Assembly (NCBI GenBank): GCA_905618945.1
Contig: CAJQTF010000010.1
Coordinates: forward strand, 32,276-96,275
Reading direction: 5' to 3'
Source of the DNA: an uncultured Methylophilaceae bacterium
Lineage (GTDB): Bacteria > Pseudomonadota > Gammaproteobacteria > Burkholderiales > Methylophilaceae
Length of the DNA: 64,000 nucleotides
Every line of letters starts with the position of its first letter. Positions within the stretch are counted from its first letter, which is position 1. Positions 9,211-18,001 of the stretch are shown one piece after another. The notes under the pieces were generated by a model that was given only the letters and a program-made list of their open reading frames with translations, was not told the origin of the DNA and searched no databases. The position numbers and the translations under genes were made by a program.

Positions 9211-10107
9211 ATGAATATCCCTCAATTTAATTTTGATTTAATTCGCAATTCAAATATTTGGGGCATACTTGAAGATGACCATAATTTGCAAGCAAATTTA
9301 TTTTCATTCTTAATTCATTTTGCGTTATTTATTTTTATGATTTTTTCAATTCAATGGCAAACAAAAATTCCTAATTTTGCAGAAGTAGAACTTTGGGATG
9401 CAGTCCCAACTCAAATAAAAAATAAACAAATAAAAACAGAACCAAAAAAAAATAAACAAATAAAAAAGATAAAGACGACGCCTTTAAAAATAGATAAACA
9501 ACAATTAAAGCTAAATGAAGAGGCAGAAATTAAGCTAAAGAAAAAGAAAGTTGCTGAAAAAAAAGCTTTAGCAAAAAAGAAAAAATTTCAAGAAATAAAA
9601 AAACTTCAAGCAAAATTATTAAAACAAGAAGAGATAGATAAGCTTCAAGATAAATTACTCGAACAAGATAAATTGGACAAAATAAAGGATAAATTACTTG
9701 AACAAGAAAGGATTGAAAAATTACAAGACTCCCTTAGGGATGAGGAATTAAAAAAGAAGCCAACCATAGCAATAGCAGCTGATACAGAAGTATTAGCGGG
9801 AATTAATTCAGGTGAGCTAGATCGTTTTAAAGCTTTAATACAACAAAAAATTCAACAAAATGTAAATAATCAGCTGTGTGGGCTTGATAGAGTTGAATTA
9901 GAATTCGAAATATCTTTAATGCCAACAGGGGATTTGCTTGGAGAGCCTAAAATGACCCAATCAAGTAAAATTGCAAGTTGCGATGCGGCAGTTGAAAGAG
10001 CAATTCTTCAATCTCAGCCACTACCGATTCCTCAAGATAAGAAATTATTTAAACGATTAAAAGATTTGAAATTAAAATTCCACCCAAATGGGCATTATGA
10101 TCTATAA
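9211..10107 (+). CDS. tolA: Cell envelope protein TolA
   Basis: Links the TolQR motor to TolB and Pal at the outer membrane. The 298 residues show a membrane helix near residues 29-46 (FSFLIHFALFIFMIFSIQ), then a long Lys/Gln/Glu-rich coiled coil (about 68-185) containing near-repeats of the type KLQDKLLEQ, and a TonB-like C-terminal domain (about 195-298) with a Cys pair (CGLDRVELEFEI and KIASCDAAVERAILQS). The coil is where family members vary most. Recognised from the architecture and the tolQR/tolB context. Confidence 0.93.
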   Translation: MNIPQFNFDLIRNSNIWGILEDDHNLQANLFSFLIHFALFIFMIFSIQWQTKIPNFAEVELWDAVPTQIKNKQIKTEPKKNKQIKKIKTTPLKIDKQQLKLNEEAEIKLKKKKVAEKKALAKKKKFQEIKKLQAKLLKQEEIDKLQDKLLEQDKLDKIKDKLLEQERIEKLQDSLRDEELKKKPTIAIAADTEVLAGINSGELDRFKALIQQKIQQNVNNQLCGLDRVELEFEISLMPTGDLLGEPKMTQSSKIASCDAAVERAILQSQPLPIPQDKKLFKRLKDLKLKFHPNGHYDL

Positions 10108-10177
10108 GTTGATGCGATCAATTGCATTAATTAAAAGTGTTATCTTATTAACTTTATTAAGGAGTTATTAAAAAATT

Positions 10178-11470
10178 ATGATTTATCGAATATATTCTCT
10201 ATTTTTTGGGGTTCTATTATTACTCTCAACTCCAATTTATGCATTAGAAGTGATCGAAATTCTTGGAGGCAAGGCAAGTGAAATACCAGTAGCAATTGTA
10301 CCTTTTGATGGACTTGAAAATATAGGTGGACAAAAAGCCCACCAAATTATTTCATCAGATCTTAACCGTACAGGTTTATTTAGACCTTTAAATACTCTTG
10401 GAATATCTAATCCACCGAGTAGTGATATTAATATAAATTATACAAAATGGTCGGCAATGGATGCTCAATTTATAGTTGTTGGCAAAGTTGAGTCTGAAAA
10501 TCCTATTTCAGGAAATATTAAAATTACCTGGAGTTTGATAGATATATTTAAAGAAAAAACTGTAGTTTCAATGAGATATATTGGAAAGAAATCTCAATAT
10601 AGAGCTATTGCACATAAAGTATCAGATAATGTGTATGAACATCTAACTGGTAGTAAAGGTGTTTTCCATACTAAAATTGCATACGTTAAAAAAGTTAATA
10701 ATAAAAAATATAGTTTAAATGTTGCAGATTTTGACGGCTTCAATTCTAGACCTATCTTAAATACAACTCAGCCAATTATTTCGCCTCGATGGTCACCGGA
10801 TGGAGAAAAAATTGCTTATGTTTCATTTGAAAAGAAGAAGCCCGTTATATATATTCAAAACCTAAGAACAGGTAAAAGAACTTTATTGGCAAATTTTAAA
10901 GGTAATAATAGTGCGCCAGCATGGTCGCCAGACAGCAAAAAGTTAGCCATAGTATTAACTTATAATAAGAACTCACAAATTTATACTATCAATGCAGATG
11001 GAAGTGGCATTAAGCAATTAATGCGTTCCAATGCAATTAACACAGAGCCTTCATGGGCTCCGAATGGAGAAGATATTTATTTTTCTTCTAATCGAGGAGG
11101 TAACCCACAAATTTATAAGGTTAATATAAATGATGATGAAATTAGCAGGGTAACTTATGAGGGGAAATACAATCTGAGCCCAAGCATATCTTATGATGGA
11201 AAATTATTGATTTTTCTTACCAATGACCAAGGAAAGTTTAAAGTAGCGATACAAAACCTTATATCCAATCAAGTGCTAAAAATTTCAGAGGGGCCAGCAG
11301 ACGAATCACCAATATTTGCTCCAAACGGCCATTTAGTATTATTTACCTATAAAGATTACGGAAAAACAACAAAAATTGGTACAGTCTCAATAAATGGATT
11401 AAAAAGGTTGCCTATAAACGTTGGAAGCTCCATAATACAAGAGCCTACATGGGGCCCAATAACAAATTAG
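10178..11470 (+). CDS. tolB: Tol-Pal system periplasmic protein TolB
   Basis: Periplasmic beta-propeller that binds Pal and TolA. The 430 residues begin with a clear signal peptide (FFGVLLLLSTPIYALE), then an N-terminal alpha/beta domain (about 25-165), then six propeller blades marked by WSPDGEKIAYVS, WSPDSKKLAIV, WAPNGEDIYFSS and SYDGKLLIFLTN. The GGAG ribosome site at 10161-10164 lies 13 bases before ATG 10178, longer than ideal; no better in-frame start exists because a TAA stands at 10169. Its stop codon lies inside the left arm of a 17-base inverted repeat. Confidence 0.97.
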   Translation: MIYRIYSLFFGVLLLLSTPIYALEVIEILGGKASEIPVAIVPFDGLENIGGQKAHQIISSDLNRTGLFRPLNTLGISNPPSSDININYTKWSAMDAQFIVVGKVESENPISGNIKITWSLIDIFKEKTVVSMRYIGKKSQYRAIAHKVSDNVYEHLTGSKGVFHTKIAYVKKVNNKKYSLNVADFDGFNSRPILNTTQPIISPRWSPDGEKIAYVSFEKKKPVIYIQNLRTGKRTLLANFKGNNSAPAWSPDSKKLAIVLTYNKNSQIYTINADGSGIKQLMRSNAINTEPSWAPNGEDIYFSSNRGGNPQIYKVNINDDEISRVTYEGKYNLSPSISYDGKLLIFLTNDQGKFKVAIQNLISNQVLKISEGPADESPIFAPNGHLVLFTYKDYGKTTKIGTVSINGLKRLPINVGSSIIQEPTWGPITN

Positions 11471-11527
11471 GAATTACTAAATTCTATTAAGTTAGATACT
11501 AACAGTAATAAGTAATTCCTAATTTGT
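11462..11527 (+). repeat. 17-bp perfect inverted repeat over the tolB stop, with an internal hairpin
   Basis: The arm ACAAATTAGGAATTACT (11462-11478) is exactly the reverse complement of 11511-11527. The 32-base loop holds a second small stem, GTTAG at 11491-11495 and CTAAC at 11499-11503. The left arm includes the tolB TAG stop. No T-run follows the right arm, so this does not look like a simple intrinsic terminator. It could form an mRNA stem that protects or attenuates the transcript between tolB and pal. Confidence 0.85.
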
Positions 11528-11576
11528 GTTACAGTATCAATGACATACAGATTTTACTTAATGGAGGAAATACAAA

Positions 11577-12074
11577 TTGAAAAAATCATTATTATTACTA
11601 TCACTAGTAGCATTACTCGGATCTGGTTGTAGCTCTACACCACTAGATGCACCTGGAGATCCTTCAGCAGCTAATTATTACGGCGTTGATGCTGCAACTG
11701 CAGAAGCTTTAGGTCTAGAAGAGCTTAGAGGTAATCAACTGCTTTCTCAAAGAAGCGTATTTTTTGATTTTAATAAATACGATATTAAGCCTGAATTTCA
11801 AGACTTAATCGGGGCTCATGCTCAGTATCTTAATAATCATGCTCCTGCAAGAATGATAATTAAAGGTAATGCAGATTATAGAGGATCACATGAATATAAT
11901 TTGTCTCTGGGACAAAAACGTTCAGTAGCAGTTAAAGAGGCTTTGAATGCCCTTGGTGTTGACGATTCTCAGATTGAAACAATTAGCTATGGCGAAGAGT
12001 ATGCAAACCAAGAATGTCAAGCTGATGCATGTGGGCAGGATAGAAGAGCTGACATCACATACGAAGTAGAATAG
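11577..12074 (+). CDS. pal: Peptidoglycan-associated lipoprotein Pal
   Basis: Outer-membrane lipoprotein that grips peptidoglycan and is repositioned by the Tol motor. The 165 residues start with a lipoprotein signal whose modified residue is Cys18 (LLGSGC), then a short linker and the OmpA-like domain (about 60-165): VFFDFNKYDI, the peptidoglycan-binding NADYRGSHEYNLSLGQKRS, and a Cys pair (CQADAC) near the end. It starts at TTG 11577, 9 bases after a strong GGAGG; the nearby ATG 11561 is out of frame. It lies 106 bases after tolB. Confidence 0.96.
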   Translation: MKKSLLLLSLVALLGSGCSSTPLDAPGDPSAANYYGVDAATAEALGLEELRGNQLLSQRSVFFDFNKYDIKPEFQDLIGAHAQYLNNHAPARMIIKGNADYRGSHEYNLSLGQKRSVAVKEALNALGVDDSQIETISYGEEYANQECQADACGQDRRADITYEVE

Positions 12075-12095
12075 ATTTAATATATAGCGAGTTTT

Positions 12096-12938
12096 ATGAA
12101 AAAATATTTATTGGTTGGTCTTGTATTGTTTTCGAATCTTGTGTTTGCATTATTTGAAGATGAAGAAGCTAGAAAAAAGATTAATGCTATGCAAGACCAA
12201 TTAAATAATATTGAAAAATCGCTAGAATTCAAGATTAATCAGAAATTTTCAAAAAATTTATCAAAATATAGTTCGGAATTAAATGAGCTACACGATATTA
12301 TCTCAAAGTTAATTGGTGACGTAGAAGTCTTGCAATTTGAACTTAAAAACTCAAAAGAAAGACATAACGTAATTTACCAAGAATTAAATGACAGAATTTT
12401 AAACCTTGAATCTAAAATTGAAGAGAAGAATCAAAATATACCGCAAGAGAAGCCTAATGAAACTCTTAATAAAACTCCCCAAGCTGAAATTGAGCTAAGA
12501 ATTGAAGATCTTACAGAGAAGGATGAGGGCTTAGTACCTTTAGTCGATAAAAATATTGAGCTTGACGAGTATGCAGAAGCAGATTCATTAGTTAAGGCAA
12601 CAAGATATAAAGAGGCTTTTGAAGCTTTAGATAAATTTATAATAACTTATCCTAATTCTAATTTATTACCGAAAGCGAAATATAGTCTCGGTTATTCTCA
12701 ATGGGCTCTAAAAAATTATAATGCAGCAATCAAAACGTATTCAAAAATAATACAACTTCATCCTGATAGTGAAATAATCCCAGATGTTATATACGGTATT
12801 GCAAACTGCGAGATTCAATTAACCCGAATCACGAAGGCCAAAAAAACCCTAAGAGGTTTAATAAGTAAATACCCACGATCTGAAATTATTGAGAAAGCTA
12901 AAAAAAGACTTGAAGCATTAAAATCGATCAAACTTTAA
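12096..12938 (+). CDS. cpoB: Tol-Pal cell division coordinator CpoB (YbgF)
   Basis: Periplasmic TPR protein that coordinates peptidoglycan synthesis with outer-membrane constriction. The 280 residues have a signal peptide ending near ALFED (residues 1-19), a coiled coil (about 25-110, NAMQDQLNNIEKSLEFKINQ), a Glu/Pro-rich linker, and three C-terminal TPRs (about 158-278) in the form AEADSLVKATRYKEAFEALDKF and SLGYSQWALKNYNAAI. Position directly after pal is diagnostic. Confidence 0.93.
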   Translation: MKKYLLVGLVLFSNLVFALFEDEEARKKINAMQDQLNNIEKSLEFKINQKFSKNLSKYSSELNELHDIISKLIGDVEVLQFELKNSKERHNVIYQELNDRILNLESKIEEKNQNIPQEKPNETLNKTPQAEIELRIEDLTEKDEGLVPLVDKNIELDEYAEADSLVKATRYKEAFEALDKFIITYPNSNLLPKAKYSLGYSQWALKNYNAAIKTYSKIIQLHPDSEIIPDVIYGIANCEIQLTRITKAKKTLRGLISKYPRSEIIEKAKKRLEALKSIKL

Positions 12939-12965
12939 TACACCTATTATTACATTGAGCTCCAA

Positions 12966-13607
12966 GTGCAAAAATTAAAAGTAAATGAAATTTTCTATTC
13001 ACTTCAAGGTGAATCATCATATGCTGGGCTCCCTACAATTTTTATAAGATTAACGGGTTGCCCAATGCGATGTGGTTATTGTGATACTGCATATGCATTT
13101 AATGAAGGTGATAATTTTACTATTGACAATATTTTAGAAACTATCTCTGAGTATAAAACTAAAAATGTGACAGTAACGGGGGGGGAACCGTTAGTTCAAA
13201 AAGAATGTTGGACTCTTTTGAAATGTCTTTGTGACGAGGGATACACAGTTTCGTTAGAAACTGGTGGTGCAATTTCGATAAGTGAAATTGATCAACGTGT
13301 AAAAATAATTTTAGATATTAAAACACCAGGCTCAGGTGAAGAGAAAAACAACTTTTGGGACAATCTAGAATTGATAAAACCAAAAGATGAAATAAAATTT
13401 GTTATAACTGATCTAAAAGATTACATTTGGGCTAAAGAAGTTTTAATTAGAGAAAAACTAAATGAAAAAGCAATAATATTATTTTCTCCAGTTTATGGCG
13501 ACATTAATCCAAAAGACCTTGCAGAGTGGATTTTAAAAGATCAATTACCAGTTAGATATCAAATTCAACTCCATAAAATTATTTGGGGGGAAGTGCCAGG
13601 TGTCTAA
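12966..13607 (+). CDS. queE: 7-carboxy-7-deazaguanine synthase QueE
   Basis: Radical SAM enzyme that makes 7-carboxy-7-deazaguanine in the queuosine (preQ0) pathway. The 213 residues contain the radical SAM cluster motif CPMRCGYC near residue 32 (C-x3-C-x2-C), the SAM-binding VTGGEPLVQ near residue 70, and the substrate-type N-terminus [23 protein letters not shown]. The start is GTG 12966. It overlaps queC by 8 bases. Queuosine genes after cpoB are the usual arrangement in this group. Confidence 0.95.
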   Translation: MQKLKVNEIFYSLQGESSYAGLPTIFIRLTGCPMRCGYCDTAYAFNEGDNFTIDNILETISEYKTKNVTVTGGEPLVQKECWTLLKCLCDEGYTVSLETGGAISISEIDQRVKIILDIKTPGSGEEKNNFWDNLELIKPKDEIKFVITDLKDYIWAKEVLIREKLNEKAIILFSPVYGDINPKDLAEWILKDQLPVRYQIQLHKIIWGEVPGV

Positions 13608-14274
13608 AAAAGCAATAATATTATTATCAGGTGGATTAGATTCTTCAACAGTTCTAGCAATAGCAAAGGCAGAAGGTTACGAATGTTATGCTTTAACTAT
13701 AAACTATCATCAAAGACATGATGCAGAACTAGTAGCAGCTAGAAAGATAGCAAATTTTTTTAGAGTCAAAGATTTTAAAATTGTTGATATAGATTTGAGT
13801 TGGCTAAAAAACTCAGCTTTGACCAATAAAAATATTAGTATCCCAGAAAACCCTTCTATTGGAATTCCGGTGACATATGTTCCAGCCCGAAATACGATAA
13901 TGATGACCTTAGCCTTAGCTTGGGCAGAAACAATTAATAGTCAAAATATTTTTATTGGAGTCAATGCAGTTGATTATTCCGGATATCCTGATTGTCGACC
14001 TGAATATATAGAAAGCTTTCAAAATATGGCAAATTTAGCCACCAAGGCGGCAGTGGAGGGCAGTAAGATTAAAATACATACACCTTTAATAGAAATGTCA
14101 AAAGCAGAGATTATTTGTATGGGTATAAAAAAACAGGTTGATTATAAGATGACGGTTTCATGTTACCAGGCAACTGAAAGCGGTTTAGCATGCGGTAAAT
14201 GTGACTCATGTAGGCTTAGAAAAGAAGGATTTAAATCTGCTCAAATAGAAGACCCAACTAATTATAAGATATAG
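13600..14274 (+). CDS. queC: 7-cyano-7-deazaguanine synthase QueC
   Basis: ATP-dependent ligase that turns 7-carboxy-7-deazaguanine into preQ0 for tRNA modification. The 224 residues open with the PP-loop ([15 protein letters not shown] near residues 6-20) and carry the [10 protein letters not shown] motif. The C-terminal zinc site is formed by four Cys in [17 protein letters not shown] (about residues 188-204). The start is GTG 13600 inside the end of queE. The pair probably supply both tRNA modification steps; queD and queF are not in the window. Confidence 0.96.
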   Translation: MSKKAIILLSGGLDSSTVLAIAKAEGYECYALTINYHQRHDAELVAARKIANFFRVKDFKIVDIDLSWLKNSALTNKNISIPENPSIGIPVTYVPARNTIMMTLALAWAETINSQNIFIGVNAVDYSGYPDCRPEYIESFQNMANLATKAAVEGSKIKIHTPLIEMSKAEIICMGIKKQVDYKMTVSCYQATESGLACGKCDSCRLRKEGFKSAQIEDPTNYKI

Positions 14275-14297
14275 ATAAAATCAAATATTTAATTAAC

Positions 14298-14327
14298 TTG
14301 CCAAAGTTATCTAAAATAGCGTAAAAT
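14298..14327 (+). promoter_or_regulatory. Candidate sigma-70 promoter for rpsP-rimM-trmD-rplS
   Basis: TTGCCA (14298-14303) and TAAAAT (14322-14327) are separated by 18 bases, 43 bases before rpsP. It lies in the only sizeable gap (95 bases) between queC and rpsP. Recognised by eye; other TTGCCN-N18-TAAAAT sites occur in the window. Confidence 0.5.
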
Positions 14328-14369
14328 TTTGCCCTTTCTGTAGAAAACAATTAATAAAGAGAATAAATT

Positions 14370-14759
14370 ATGGTGGTTATTAGGCTTTCAAGAAGTGGTA
14401 ATAAAAATAGACCTTATTTTAATGTTGTAGTAGCAGATTCAAAGAAGCCTCGTGATGGGCGTTTTATTGAAAGAATTGGCTTTTACAACCCGATGGCTAG
14501 AGTAGGCTCGGAAACATTAAGATTAGAAACAGGTCGAATTGAATACTGGCAAGGACACGGCGCATTATTGTCAGACACAATGACTAGGATTGTTAAATTG
14601 CATGCTAAAGGACCAGATGGCTTAGCAGAAATGAAGAAAAAAGATGCTCAAAAAGCTGCATCAAAAAAAGCAAAAAAAGAAGCTGAAAAATTAGCAAAAG
14701 CTGAGGCAGCGGTCGAAGCAGAAGCTCCAGCGGCAGAAGCAAAGACGGAAGATAAATAG
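14370..14759 (+). CDS. rpsP: Small ribosomal subunit protein bS16, long-tailed
   Basis: Component of the 30S subunit. The core (about residues 1-82) is standard bS16: [24 protein letters not shown] and [14 protein letters not shown]. At 129 residues it is longer than the usual 80-90. The extra C-terminal tail (about 90-129) is first Lys/Ala-rich and then Ala/Glu/Pro-rich, with AEAPAAEA near its end. The same tail motif occurs in rplS at the other end of this operon, which suggests a shared origin or convergent low-complexity growth. It heads the rpsP-rimM-trmD-rplS operon. Confidence 0.97.
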   Translation: MVVIRLSRSGNKNRPYFNVVVADSKKPRDGRFIERIGFYNPMARVGSETLRLETGRIEYWQGHGALLSDTMTRIVKLHAKGPDGLAEMKKKDAQKAASKKAKKEAEKLAKAEAAVEAEAPAAEAKTEDK

Positions 14760-14770
14760 AGAAGGTTATA

Positions 14771-15286
14771 TTGTCTTCTATAGAATTAGAAGAAATTGTT
14801 GTAATGGGTAAAGTGTTAGTTCCATATGGGGTTAACGGATGGGTAAAAGTTTATTCTTTTACAGAAAAATTAGAATCTTTTTTGACATATAAAAAGTTAT
14901 ATCTTTCTAAAGATCAGAAAAATTGGTTAGAAATAAAGATTAAAGAAATTAAATTGCATGGTAAGACGATTATTGCAAAGTTTTCAGAAATTGCTGACCG
15001 TACGCAAGCAGAGACTTATAAAGATTATTTAATCGGGGTACCTAAAGATTACCTGCCTCAATTAAATGAAGATCAGTACTATTGGAACGATCTAATAGGA
15101 TTTGAAGTATTAAATCTTCAGAATGTTTCTTTTGGCCTAGTTGATACATATATTGAAACTGGTGCAAATGATGTAATAGTTGTTAAGGGCGATAAGGAGA
15201 GATTAATTCCATATACACCAATGACGGTATTAAAAGTAGATACCATAGAAGATAAAATAATTGTGGATTGGGATGAGAGCTTCTAA
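14771..15286 (+). CDS. rimM: Ribosome maturation factor RimM
   Basis: Helps assemble the 30S head through bS16/uS19. The 171 residues have the N-terminal RimM barrel (VVMGKVLVPYGVNGWVKVYSFTE near residues 9-33) and the C-terminal PRC barrel (about 95-170) with the YYWNDLIGFEV and GANDVIVV motifs. The start is TTG 14771, 11 bases after rpsP and preceded by GAAGG. An internal ATG at 14804 would clip the first strand and is less likely. It overlaps trmD by 14 bases. Confidence 0.94.
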   Translation: MSSIELEEIVVMGKVLVPYGVNGWVKVYSFTEKLESFLTYKKLYLSKDQKNWLEIKIKEIKLHGKTIIAKFSEIADRTQAETYKDYLIGVPKDYLPQLNEDQYYWNDLIGFEVLNLQNVSFGLVDTYIETGANDVIVVKGDKERLIPYTPMTVLKVDTIEDKIIVDWDESF

Positions 15287-16052
15287 AGCTTTATTAACCT
15301 TTGATGTTGTAACCTTAATGCCAGAAATGTTTTTGGCAATAAGTGATTATGGAGTGACTGGAAGAGCATTTAAGGAAAATATTGTTAATCTGAATTTATG
15401 GAACCCAAGAGAGTTCTCAATGGATCTTCATAAAACAGTAGATGATAGAACTTACGGCGGAGGCCCGGGAATGCTTATGACGGCCGACCCATTAGTAAAA
15501 TCTATTGAAGCAGCTAAGAAAAGACAAGATAAATTAGGGTTAAAAAATAGTAAAGTTATTCATATGACCCCTAGAGGAAAATTACTAAGTCATAATGAAA
15601 TTAAAAGATTGTTAAGCTGTGAAGGACTCGTGATAATTACGAGTAGATATGAAGGCATTGATGAGAGAGTAAATAATTGGGTTGATGAAGAAGTCTCAAT
15701 TGGAGACTATGTGTTAAGTGGTGGGGAATTACCTGCAATGACGATGATGGATTGTCTTATTAGGCAATTACCTGGCGTATTAAACGATGATGAATCGGCA
15801 ACACAAGATTCTTTTGTTAACGGCCTATTAGACCATTCGCATTTTACACGCCCCGAGATTTTTAAAAAAATGAAGGTACCTGAAGTTTTATTATCAGGAG
15901 ATCATGAAAAAATTAGGTTATGGCGGTTAAAGGAGTCACTAAAACTAACCTGGATAAAACGCCCAGATTTATTGGCTAAGAAGTTGTTGACAAAAGAAGA
16001 GGCTCGGCTGCTTGAAGAAATTCAAATTGAGCAGGAACAAGGCTCTATATAA
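15273..16052 (+). CDS. trmD: tRNA (guanine-N1)-methyltransferase TrmD
   Basis: Methylates G37 of tRNAs reading CNN codons, preventing frameshifts. The protein of 259 residues is a SPOUT knot enzyme: [11 protein letters not shown] at the start, [13 protein letters not shown] near residue 50, [10 protein letters not shown] near residue 115, and the knot motif [14 protein letters not shown] near residue 133. The frame extends to TTG 15261, but ATG 15273 gives the normal N-terminus. It overlaps the end of rimM by 14 bases, suggesting coupled translation. RplS follows after 19 bases. Confidence 0.96.
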   Translation: MRASKALLTFDVVTLMPEMFLAISDYGVTGRAFKENIVNLNLWNPREFSMDLHKTVDDRTYGGGPGMLMTADPLVKSIEAAKKRQDKLGLKNSKVIHMTPRGKLLSHNEIKRLLSCEGLVIITSRYEGIDERVNNWVDEEVSIGDYVLSGGELPAMTMMDCLIRQLPGVLNDDESATQDSFVNGLLDHSHFTRPEIFKKMKVPEVLLSGDHEKIRLWRLKESLKLTWIKRPDLLAKKLLTKEEARLLEEIQIEQEQGSI

Positions 16053-16071
16053 TTTAAAAGGAACAGGAATC

Positions 16072-16587
16072 ATGGCAAATATTATTGAAACATTAGAACA
16101 AGAAGAAATAGCACGTTTAGGAAAAAAAATTCCAAAATTTTCACCAGGAGATTCAGTAGTAGTAGGTGTTAATGTTGTTGAAGGAACAAGAAAACGAGTT
16201 CAAGTTTTTGAGGGAGTTGTTATCTCTAGAAGAAATAGAGGATTAAATTCATCATTTATTGTTCGTAAAATCTCTTCAGGTGAGGGAATTGAAAGGACTT
16301 TTCAACTGCATTCACCACAAATTGAAAGTATTGTTATTAAAAGTCGAGGTGATGTACGTAGAGCGAAGTTATTTTACTTACGTGAACGGTCTGGGAAATC
16401 TGCAAGAATTAAAGAGCGTTTAAAAATACGTGAAAGTGATAGTGAGTTTGAAGAAATTCCAGATATGTTAGTTGAGGAAGCTCCAGAAGCGGCAGAAGCG
16501 GCAGAAGCAGCTCCAGCGGCAGAAGCAGCTCCAGCGGCAGAAGCAGCTCCAGCGGCAGAAGCAGAATCAGGTGAGAAACCTGCTTAA
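16072..16587 (+). CDS. rplS: Large ribosomal subunit protein bL19 with repeat tail
   Basis: 50S protein at the 30S interface. The core (about residues 1-116) is standard bL19: [22 protein letters not shown] and the [11 protein letters not shown] ending. The usual length is about 115-130; here 171 residues, because of a C-terminal tail (about 125-171) made of Ala/Glu/Pro repeats encoded by an exact 18-base tandem repeat. The frame extends back to TTG 16012, inside trmD, but ATG 16072 with an AGGA site gives the normal [12 protein letters not shown] start. A terminator follows 17 bases after the stop. Confidence 0.96.
   Translation: MANIIETLEQEEIARLGKKIPKFSPGDSVVVGVNVVEGTRKRVQVFEGVVISRRNRGLNSSFIVRKISSGEGIERTFQLHSPQIESIVIKSRGDVRRAKLFYLRERSGKSARIKERLKIRESDSEFEEIPDMLVEEAPEAAEAAEAAPAAEAAPAAEAAPAAEAESGEKPA
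16507..16560 (+). repeat. Three exact copies of an 18-bp coding repeat in rplS
   Basis: The unit GCAGCTCCAGCGGCAGAA occurs head to tail at 16507-16524, 16525-16542 and 16543-16560 and encodes AAPAAE per copy. Shorter related GCGGCAGAA units precede it from about 16489. It is more GC-rich than its surroundings. Copy number is likely to vary by slippage, always in frame. Confidence 0.95.
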
Positions 16588-16603
16588 ATAAAATTTTAAG
16601 TAT

Positions 16604-16632
16604 AAAAAAGCCCCATAATTTGGGGTTTTTTT
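16604..16632 (+). terminator. Intrinsic terminator after rplS
   Basis: Stem GCCCCA (16610-16615) with TGGGGT (16621-16626), loop TAATT, flanked by an A-run on the left and seven T on the right. It ends the ribosomal protein operon. Confidence 0.9.
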
Positions 16633-16664
16633 ATTTTACTCATAAAAACTTAATGAAAAGATAG

Positions 16665-17615
16665 ATGAATAGCTTTAGAATAAAAGCAATGGATAATGAA
16701 TCTAAAATAATACCTAAAAATAACCACATAAAAAATGAGATTATTGATAGATTTATTGACCATTTATGGCTACAAGATGGATTATCTAAAAACACATTAA
16801 ATAGCTATCGATTTGATTTAGAATTATTTACAGAATGGCTAACTAAAAAATTAAAAAAAAATATATTAGATGTATCTCAGGCTGACATTCAGCAGTATCT
16901 TTCATTTAAATTCCCTACATCTAAAGCACGGAGTATTTCAAGATTACTTGCTACCCTTAGGCGATTATTTAGGTATTTATTAAGGGAAAATAAAGTAAAA
17001 ATTGACCCCACTTTAGAGATACTCAGTCCAAAGATTCCAAAATCACTACCAAAAAGCTTAAGTGAAGAAGAGGTCGAATCTCTTTTAAATACTCCTAATG
17101 TTAAAACTATTTGTGGATTAAGAGATAAGGCAATGCTTGAATTATTATACGCTTGTGGCCTTCGCGTTTCTGAGTTAGTTAACATACTTCTGACTGAGCT
17201 AAGCATGACTGAAGGGGTTATAAGGGTTACAGGTAAAGGAAGTAAAACTAGATTAGTTCCTATGGGGGAAGAAGCAGTAGATTGGATTAAGAGGTATATT
17301 AATGAGAGTAGAAATAATATTTTAAAAAAAAAGACATCTAAATATCTCTTTATTACAATTCGTGGGAGTGCAATGACAAGGCAGGCATTTTGGTATTTGA
17401 TAAAAAGATATTCAATTATTGCTAAAATAAAAAAACCAATGTCACCTCATATACTAAGACATGCATTTGCAACACATTTGATCAATCACGGGGCAGATTT
17501 AAGAGTGGTTCAGATGCTTCTTGGCCATAGCGATATTTCAACAACACAAATCTATACCCATGTTGCAAGAGAAAGATTAAAAAAACTTCATGAATCTCAC
17601 CACCCAAGAGGGTAG
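16665..17615 (+). CDS. xerD: Tyrosine recombinase XerD
   Basis: Resolves chromosome dimers at dif with XerC. The 316 residues have the N-terminal SAM-like core-binding domain (about 25-110, DHLWLQDGLSKNTLNSYRFDL) and the catalytic domain with the full set: Arg in ACGLRVSELV, Lys in TGKGSKTRLVP, HxxR in SPHILRHAFATHL, His in LLGHSDISTTQIYTH and the nucleophile Tyr in that last motif. The ending KKLHESHHPRG is typical of XerD rather than XerC. ATG 16665 is used here; ATG 16689 or so would shorten a variable tail. It converges on folB with 3 bases between them. Confidence 0.92.
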   Translation: MNSFRIKAMDNESKIIPKNNHIKNEIIDRFIDHLWLQDGLSKNTLNSYRFDLELFTEWLTKKLKKNILDVSQADIQQYLSFKFPTSKARSISRLLATLRRLFRYLLRENKVKIDPTLEILSPKIPKSLPKSLSEEEVESLLNTPNVKTICGLRDKAMLELLYACGLRVSELVNILLTELSMTEGVIRVTGKGSKTRLVPMGEEAVDWIKRYINESRNNILKKKTSKYLFITIRGSAMTRQAFWYLIKRYSIIAKIKKPMSPHILRHAFATHLINHGADLRVVQMLLGHSDISTTQIYTHVARERLKKLHESHHPRG

Positions 17616-17618
17616 TTT

Positions 17619-17966
17619 TTATCGTTCTAAAATAATGCCAACAAAGTCTGTATCAGGAAGAATCTTTTTTTTTGATATTTTTAATATAATTTTTTCAAAG
17701 TGAAATTTCTCTTTTAAGCGGCTAATAATATCCTCACCAAAATCCTCAAGAAGGCGATATTCATGTTTTAAGGCAATCAATTTTATTTCAGATTCAATTA
17801 AGGAATAGTCAATTGTCTTAGAAATATCATCTTCAGTAAAGATTTGATTTCCTTTTAGTTGGATATCGACATCAATGATAAGTTGTTGGGAAACAGCTCT
17901 TTCCCAATCTGGCACACCAATTTTAGTATTTAATTTAAGACCATGCAGAAAAATATTATTTGTCAT
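17619..17966 (-). CDS. folB: Dihydroneopterin aldolase
   Basis: Folate pathway enzyme that turns 7,8-dihydroneopterin into 6-hydroxymethyl-dihydropterin. The 115 residues match the FolB tunnel fold: IFLHGLKLNTKIGVPDWERAVSQQLIIDVDI (Glu in WERA binds the pterin), ISKTIDYSLIESEIK near residue 48, and RLLEDFGEDIISRL. Length is normal. It is a minus-strand gene that starts 35 bases from plsY, transcribed the other way, so the two share a promoter gap; the folB-plsY-tsaD neighbourhood is common in proteobacteria. Confidence 0.93.
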   Translation of the reverse strand: MTNNIFLHGLKLNTKIGVPDWERAVSQQLIIDVDIQLKGNQIFTEDDISKTIDYSLIESEIKLIALKHEYRLLEDFGEDIISRLKEKFHFEKIILKISKKKILPDTDFVGIILER

Positions 17967-18001
17967 GAAGAATTTAATGTTTTTGAAATATAATAAGTAC
18001 T

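Noticed and set aside
10108..10177. Palindrome TTGATGCGATCAA before tolB as an operator
   Set aside because: Five-base arms around a three-base centre in AT-rich sequence; too weak to call.
16012..16071. Upstream TTG start for rplS
   Set aside because: Lies within trmD; ATG 16072 has a ribosome site and gives the standard bL19 N-terminus.
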